Assembly: GCA_000381605.1 (NCBI GenBank)
Contig: KB906757.1
Span: 124,001-188,000 of the forward strand
Direction: 5' to 3'
Source: Acidobacteriaceae bacterium KBS 89
Lineage (GTDB): Bacteria; Acidobacteriota; Terriglobia; Terriglobales; Acidobacteriaceae
Length of the DNA stretch: 64,000 nt
How positions within the stretch are numbered: the first letter of the stretch is position 1; each line of letters begins with the position of its first letter. Of this stretch, positions 59,616 through 64,000 are shown piece after piece. The position numbers were made by a program, and so were the translations under genes. Under the pieces are notes generated by a model. That model had not been told where the DNA came from. It made no database searches and saw nothing but the letters and a program-made list of their open reading frames with translations.

Positions 59616-60992
59616 TTATTGCGCGCCCTGGCGCCTTATGATCGTCTTCACCGTCTCGAACATGATCAGCAGATCGAGCCCGAGCGTCATGTGCTTGATG
59701 TAATACAGATCAAATTCCAGCTTTTCGCGGGCTTCGGCCAGCGTCGCTCCATATCCATAACGTACTTGCGCCCATCCGGTCAGCCCGGGGCGAATCATAT
59801 GACGCAGGTTGAAGTATGGAATCTGCTCAGAGAGCCACGGCACAAATTCTGGCCGTTCCGGACGCGGACCGACAAACCCCATGTCGCCACGCAGCACATT
59901 CCACAATTGCGGCACTTCGTCCAACCTCGTCTTCCGCATTAACAGGCCGACGCGGGTAGCGCGTGGATCGTCCTTGATCGCCCACTTGGCGCCGGCCACT
60001 TCGGCGTCGGTCCTCATCGTACGAAACTTGTAGACACTAAAATTTCTCCCGCCGAGACCAACCCGCGTCTGCTTGAAGAAGATCGGCCCCGGGGAAGAGA
60101 GACGGACCATTAGCACCACGATCGGGAAAAATGGAAGGAACAGGAGCAGCCCAGTTGCGGCCGTCAGCGTCGACACAATACGCCGTGCAATCTGCTGCGA
60201 TGGCTTTACCCGAAACCCTTCGCTATAGATAAAGCTGCTGGGATGAAGTCCATCCAGATGGAGCTTGCCGGTCAGCCTCTCCAGCAGGCTCCCTGCCTCT
60301 TCAATCACGACTCCATTGAATCGCAGCTTGAGCAGTTCATCGACCGGAAACTCGCCACGACGGTCCTCGAGCGCAACGATGACTCGGTCGATAGACGGTT
60401 TTGGCCCGTGGAATCGTCCCAGAGCAGCATTGAACGCCTCTTTGCGCTCCATCTTGTCGGCCAACACACCGTCCCAGCCTACGACCTGCATGCCTGCGTC
60501 CTTGCGAGCCTGAAGCAACTCCACGATCGAGCGCGCACGTTCACCGGCACCCAGGACATAGACCCGCTCCTGGAACAACTCCCTTCCTATCATCCATTCG
60601 TACGCACTGCGCCACGCCACCAGAGCCACGGTAAGAAAGATGAGCCCCAGTAAAAAACCATAGTGGGCAATATCAGCGTCAGGATAGAAATAGATGATCC
60701 CGGAGAGCAGAAAAGAGAGGAAGCCCAGGACGAGCAGCAGGCGAAAGTAAATCTCCCAGCGCGCAGAGATGCGTTGGGGTTCATAGAGATCGAAGTAGTA
60801 CGAGAAAAGCAGCGTCAAGACAGTGAGGCCAAGGATCTTTAGGCCACCATATTCGTAGTTCAAGACGAGATACGTATCTGGCCCCAAAAGCAATACCGTC
60901 GCGAGCAGGAAGCAGCCGCTGACAATAAGCGCTTCACAAAGCAGGAGAACGATGGTGCGGGTGGGGTAATACACGTTGAACAGCCGGATCAT
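59616..60992 (-). CDS. sugar transferase, PEP-CTERM/XrtA system associated (EpsB-2 type)
   Basis: 458 residues. Four N-terminal membrane helices, a Rossmann-like CoA-binding segment (ERVYVLGAGERARSIVELLQARKDAGMQVVG), a fifth helix and the C-terminal bacterial sugar transferase domain (FKQTRVGLGGRNFSVYKFRTMRTDAE, KTRLDEVPQLWNVLRGDMGFVGPRPERPEFV). Transfers the first sugar phosphate to undecaprenyl phosphate in exopolysaccharide synthesis. Last gene of the operon in the window. Confidence 0.92.
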   Translation of the reverse strand: MIRLFNVYYPTRTIVLLLCEALIVSGCFLLATVLLLGPDTYLVLNYEYGGLKILGLTVLTLLFSYYFDLYEPQRISARWEIYFRLLLVLGFLSFLLSGIIYFYPDADIAHYGFLLGLIFLTVALVAWRSAYEWMIGRELFQERVYVLGAGERARSIVELLQARKDAGMQVVGWDGVLADKMERKEAFNAALGRFHGPKPSIDRVIVALEDRRGEFPVDELLKLRFNGVVIEEAGSLLERLTGKLHLDGLHPSSFIYSEGFRVKPSQQIARRIVSTLTAATGLLLFLPFFPIVVLMVRLSSPGPIFFKQTRVGLGGRNFSVYKFRTMRTDAEVAGAKWAIKDDPRATRVGLLMRKTRLDEVPQLWNVLRGDMGFVGPRPERPEFVPWLSEQIPYFNLRHMIRPGLTGWAQVRYGYGATLAEAREKLEFDLYYIKHMTLGLDLLIMFETVKTIIRRQGAQ

Positions 60993-61012
60993 CGTCTTCC
61001 AATCACTCCCTT

Positions 61013-61990
61013 TTATTTCTTGGCGGCGTCGTAGCCGTAGTAGCCACCGACTTCAGGCGTCTCCAACACGGCGTTCAAAACGAAGCCCAGAACATTCGAG
61101 GCCTTCAATTCACTCTGTGCACGTTGTGCAACAGGGAACTTGGTCACGCCACCGCGCGCTACCAGAAGAACGCCATCGCACGACCGCGCAAGGTTGACTG
61201 CATCGGAGACCGGCAGTACGGGTGAGGAGTCCACAATAATCCAGTCAAAATATGGCGCCGCCATCCGAAGCAACTCACCAAAACGCGGGCTGCCCGAGAG
61301 ATCGGCCGCTTTATCTCCGCCGTTCCCGCCCGCAATAAATGTCAGGTTCGGAAGAACCGCGGTTGCCGCTGAGGAAGCTGACTGCAACGGCTCCGGCCGC
61401 TGCATCACCTCCAGGATCGTTGCCTTGCCGGCCAGATAATCGGCCAGTCCTGGATGCGACTCGCACCCTAGAAGCTGGTGCAGCGTATACCTCCGCATGT
61501 CACCGTCGATCAAAAGTACCTTGCTGTTCTTGTGGCGTGCCAGGCTCAGAGCGAGGTTCGTCGCAACGAAGCTCTTTCCCTCCTGGGGCAGGCCACTGGT
61601 AACGAGAATTGTCTTCAGCGGGCTGATGTCGCGAAGCTCAAATATCCGCGAACGCAGGCTGCGGAACTGCTCCACCGCAGGCCCCCGCTCCTGCAACGCG
61701 GGCAATTGCTCAAGAGACATCGACCATTGCCGCGTTGCGACCTTGCTGAGATCCAATGACTCTCCGCCGATTCGCGGCGTGGACGACACCCGGTAGGTTT
61801 CGGAGAAAATTGGCTCGGCGAAGATCGGCTCGGCGAAGGCCGACTCAGAGCCGCTCTCTTCGGCCTCGTCGATTGCTGCCGCAATCGTCCCTACGCTGAC
61901 CGGCTGCTCCGGTGTTTGCGACTCTTCTTCGCGCCGCTCCGATTTCCGCTCGGATTCTGCCTTCTGCAATGCTTCGTAAATTCGGCTCAT
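61013..61990 (-). CDS. polysaccharide biosynthesis tyrosine autokinase (XrtA-associated, CpsD-like)
   Basis: 325-residue cytoplasmic BY-kinase. N-terminal MSRIYEALQKAE is typical of XrtA-associated kinases. Walker A TSGLPQEGKSFVATNLA, Walker A' VLLIDGDMRR, Walker B WIIVDSSPVLP, and C-terminal Tyr cluster (GGYYGYDAAKK). Controls chain length together with the Wzz-like protein. Its ATG overlaps the stop of the ATPase gene by four bases. Confidence 0.92.
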   Translation of the reverse strand: MSRIYEALQKAESERKSERREEESQTPEQPVSVGTIAAAIDEAEESGSESAFAEPIFAEPIFSETYRVSSTPRIGGESLDLSKVATRQWSMSLEQLPALQERGPAVEQFRSLRSRIFELRDISPLKTILVTSGLPQEGKSFVATNLALSLARHKNSKVLLIDGDMRRYTLHQLLGCESHPGLADYLAGKATILEVMQRPEPLQSASSAATAVLPNLTFIAGGNGGDKAADLSGSPRFGELLRMAAPYFDWIIVDSSPVLPVSDAVNLARSCDGVLLVARGGVTKFPVAQRAQSELKASNVLGFVLNAVLETPEVGGYYGYDAAKK

Positions 61991-62913
61991 CGCTCTTGCC
62001 TTCCCGGAGTCTCTCTGTTGAATGCCTCAATAAAATTGTCTTCCGATTCGGATCGTGGCGACCGTGACCCTCCGCCCAGTGCGGCAGAAGAGAGCATGAA
62101 CGGCTGCATCTCCAACTCCAGCTCAGTAGCCACGCTCTCGACAATCGTCGTGGTCACCTGTTGCACCTGCTCAACGTACGCCAGAATTAACGAGTGCTCG
62201 CAGACCAGATTGATGATGCGCGGAATTCCTCGGCTGTAGCGATGGACCAGCGCCAGCGCATCGGGAGAGAAAAGCTGCCAAGTGGCACCCGCAATTCTCA
62301 AACGCTCCGTCACGTAGGCATGAGTCTGAACTTCAGTCAATGCCTGTGTCCGGCACCATAGCGAAACCCGTTGACGTAACTGCCGCACACTCGGATGACG
62401 CAATTTTTCTTCGAGTTCGGGCTGCCCCGACAGAACGATCTGCAGTAATTTCTCCGACGACGTTTCAAGATTGGTCAGAAGCCGGATCTCTTCAAGCAGG
62501 TCCCACGAGAGATTTTGCGCTTCATCAACTACCACCACACACGTCTCTTCCATGCGGAACCGTTCGATCAGCCAGCGGTTCAACTGCAGTAGCATGCCCG
62601 ATTTCGTCCGCGTCTGCGGCACAAGGCCGAAATCTGTCAGCACAAATTCGAGAAAGTCCAGAACATCCAACCGCGGATTGAAGACAAAGGCAGTAGATAC
62701 TCTGCGGTTGCTGAACGAGCTTAGCGCTCGGCGCAGGAGCGTCGTCTTCCCGGTACCGACTTCGCCCGTCAGCACCGTGAAGCCCTTACGCGCCGAGATC
62801 CCGTACTCCAGACACGCGAGCGCCTCCCGCGTGTGGGGCATCATGTAGAGGAACCGAGGGTCAGGGCTGGTTCCGAATGGACTACTCTGCAGTTTGAAAA
62901 AACTTTTGTACAT
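61987..62913 (-). CDS. AAA ATPase of the XrtA/EPS system (ExeA-like)
   Basis: 308 residues. MYKSFFKLQSSPFGTSPDPRFLYMMPHTREALACLEYGI, Walker A TGEVGTGKTTLLR, Walker B VVVVDEAQNL and the lid region IPRIINLVCEHSLILAYVEQV match the XrtA-associated ATPase family (general secretion pathway A-like). ATG 62913; longer upstream frame lies in the Wzz gene. Two bases downstream of it. Confidence 0.92.
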   Translation of the reverse strand: MYKSFFKLQSSPFGTSPDPRFLYMMPHTREALACLEYGISARKGFTVLTGEVGTGKTTLLRRALSSFSNRRVSTAFVFNPRLDVLDFLEFVLTDFGLVPQTRTKSGMLLQLNRWLIERFRMEETCVVVVDEAQNLSWDLLEEIRLLTNLETSSEKLLQIVLSGQPELEEKLRHPSVRQLRQRVSLWCRTQALTEVQTHAYVTERLRIAGATWQLFSPDALALVHRYSRGIPRIINLVCEHSLILAYVEQVQQVTTTIVESVATELELEMQPFMLSSAALGGGSRSPRSESEDNFIEAFNRETPGRQER

Positions 62914-62915
62914 CG

Positions 62916-64000
62916 TTAGCCACCCGCATTCATCAGCGGCTTCGTGCCCGCCGTAATGTCTGGATTTCGACGCCAGAACCACTTCCTCTTCACTGTCTCT
63001 GGTTCGCCGTTGAAGGCGATAACGCCCAGCGTCGGCAGTTTCGTGAATGCCCAGATATCCCGTTCACTCCGGACGGCGGTGTCCAGGTATTCCAGCAAAG
63101 CCACGATGAGCAGGCCCAAGGCCAAGCCAGCGCCAAGGCCTCCACCAACGAACACCTGGCGCTTTGGAAACGATGGCGACTCGGGCAGATTTGGCTCATC
63201 CATAACGCGGAACTGCTCCCCTTGCTGGCGTCTCTCGAGGTCAGTCGCCATCTTGGATTGATTCATCTTGTTATTGAGATCGTCATAGAACGCTCGCGCC
63301 GTTTGGCTGTCTCGCGTAATGCTCTTGTATTCCTCTTCAACTGCAGGGCTGGATGCAACACGATCCTGATAGGTGCGAAGCTGAGCCTGGACCGCGGCCT
63401 GGTCGCGTTTCTTCTGCGCGATACCCTGGTCCATCGCACGAATCTGAAGGCGAAGCTGTTGGACAGCGGGGGGATCGGTAATCTTGGGAGTTGAAGGTGT
63501 GGCTGCGACGGCAGGTGGAGGAGGAGAAGCTGCGATCTTCTGGCGGAGTTCCGCGATCTTTCTCCTGACAGCGACCACGTCGGGATAGTCGTCCGTATAC
63601 CGCGTAGTCAGATCGGCTTCCTGCGCCAGAAGCTGCTGCAACTCCATCTGTTGCGCCTGTGGGGCCAATCCGCCATGTTCGGGAGCCTGTGTCCCCTGGT
63701 TTTGAAGCTGCATCGCCAGGATAGATTCAGCGTAGCTCTTGTCCTGCTCCATGCGCGACAGGCCCTGAGTCGCGGCATCGAGCTGCGTATTCAAGGTCGT
63801 CAGCATGTTGATGTTGGACGCCTCTGCGCCGGGCAACTTGCCCATATACATCTGTTGGAACTTTGCCAGCTTGGCATCCTGCTCATCCAGCTTCGCCTTA
63901 GCGTCCGCCAGCTGCCCCTTCAGAAAGTCAGTCGTCCCTGCCGCAGACGCCGCCCTGTCGCTAAGGTTTTCGCTTACGAAAAGCGACTGAATCTCTCCGC
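62916..64000 (-). CDS. XrtA-system polysaccharide chain-length determinant (Wzz-like), N-terminus beyond window
   Basis: The frame is open to the window edge (361 residues visible). Central coiled coil (EIQSLFVSENLSDR...FLKGQLADAKAKLDEQDAKLAKFQQ; RARTEIAELRQ-like segments), the SPAVEEEYKSITRDSQTARAFYDDLNNKMNQSKMATDLERRQQGEQFRVMDEPNLPESPSFPKR motif region, and the C-terminal helix VFVGGGLGAGLALGLLIVALLEY. A Pro/Ala-rich insert lies near residues 195-210. Co-polymerase for EPS; first gene of the visible operon, whose start lies outside. Confidence 0.92.
   Translation of the reverse strand, partial: GEIQSLFVSENLSDRAASAAGTTDFLKGQLADAKAKLDEQDAKLAKFQQMYMGKLPGAEASNINMLTTLNTQLDAATQGLSRMEQDKSYAESILAMQLQNQGTQAPEHGGLAPQAQQMELQQLLAQEADLTTRYTDDYPDVVAVRRKIAELRQKIAASPPPPAVAATPSTPKITDPPAVQQLRLQIRAMDQGIAQKKRDQAAVQAQLRTYQDRVASSPAVEEEYKSITRDSQTARAFYDDLNNKMNQSKMATDLERRQQGEQFRVMDEPNLPESPSFPKRQVFVGGGLGAGLALGLLIVALLEYLDTAVRSERDIWAFTKLPTLGVIAFNGEPETVKRKWFWRRNPDITAGTKPLMNAGG

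Noticed and set aside
1-64000. CRISPR array, insertion sequence or prophage
   Set aside because: No regularly spaced repeats, transposase, integrase or phage genes were seen; the Y RNA array is not a CRISPR because units differ in length and apical sequence.

Overview
The window comes from a GC-rich Gram-negative bacterium, most likely a member of Acidobacteriota close to Terriglobus, Granulicella or Edaphobacter. This is inferred from gene content only: Kdo/heptose LPS genes, a PEP-CTERM protein plus an XrtA-type exopolysaccharide locus, an EgtB/EgtD pair, a GH78 rhamnosidase and TROVE-domain Ro60. No rRNA or complete canonical tRNA gene was found to confirm it. Most genes are housekeeping and tightly packed, often with 1-14 bp overlaps.

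Layout. 1-6 kb (minus strand): truncated GH78 alpha-L-rhamnosidase, DUF4126 membrane protein with a flavoprotein disulfide reductase, and nusB behind a fused VOC-ribH gene. 6-14.8 kb: enoyl-CoA hydratase, lipoprotein, sodium:solute symporter, DUF1440 protein, TPR protein, PIG-L deacetylase, purine nucleoside permease, alpha/beta hydrolase and membrane acyltransferase. 14.9-16.3 kb: queE and queD (their partner queC lies at 32.6 kb). 16.4-26.6 kb: envelope-stress proteins, dinG-like helicase, der with a basic N-terminal extension, cupin, acyltransferase, trmFO, a PEP-CTERM protein and a GNAT. 27.4-33.3 kb: LPS core operon waaA-lpxK-waaC, then a methyltransferase, DUF3108, DUF2007 and queC. 33.4-46.2 kb: TPR protein, moeA-moaC, egtB-egtD, marC, ilvE, TPR protein, APC permease and ggt.

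46.3-49.2 kb is the most interesting part: a bacterial Ro60 (TROVE plus vWA) gene preceded by four tandem Y RNA-like elements. All four share the same basal stem and internal-loop consensus. Two carry tRNA-like modules that are circularly permuted at different points (one between the D arm and anticodon arm, one inside the D loop). The other two carry different apical structures. Two small paralogous proteins with four invariant cysteines sit between the Y RNAs, and a further structured element with a 32-codon ORF lies upstream. The non-tRNA Y RNAs, the second permutation and the four-Cys pair are, as far as I know, not described.

49.3-56 kb: a small CxxC protein, a Tat-exported bicupin of the oxalate decarboxylase type, a porin gene broken by two frameshifts, an AraC regulator, a DinB protein and a CACCAC-repeat spacer. 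56-64 kb: two sigma-54 activators (one with a receiver domain lacking its phospho-acceptor Asp) facing each other across a 500-bp AT-rich spacer, then an XrtA/PEP-CTERM-type exopolysaccharide operon (Wzz-like, AAA ATPase, tyrosine autokinase, sugar transferase). A sigma-54-like promoter also lies upstream of the PEP-CTERM gene at 25 kb, suggesting a shared regulon.
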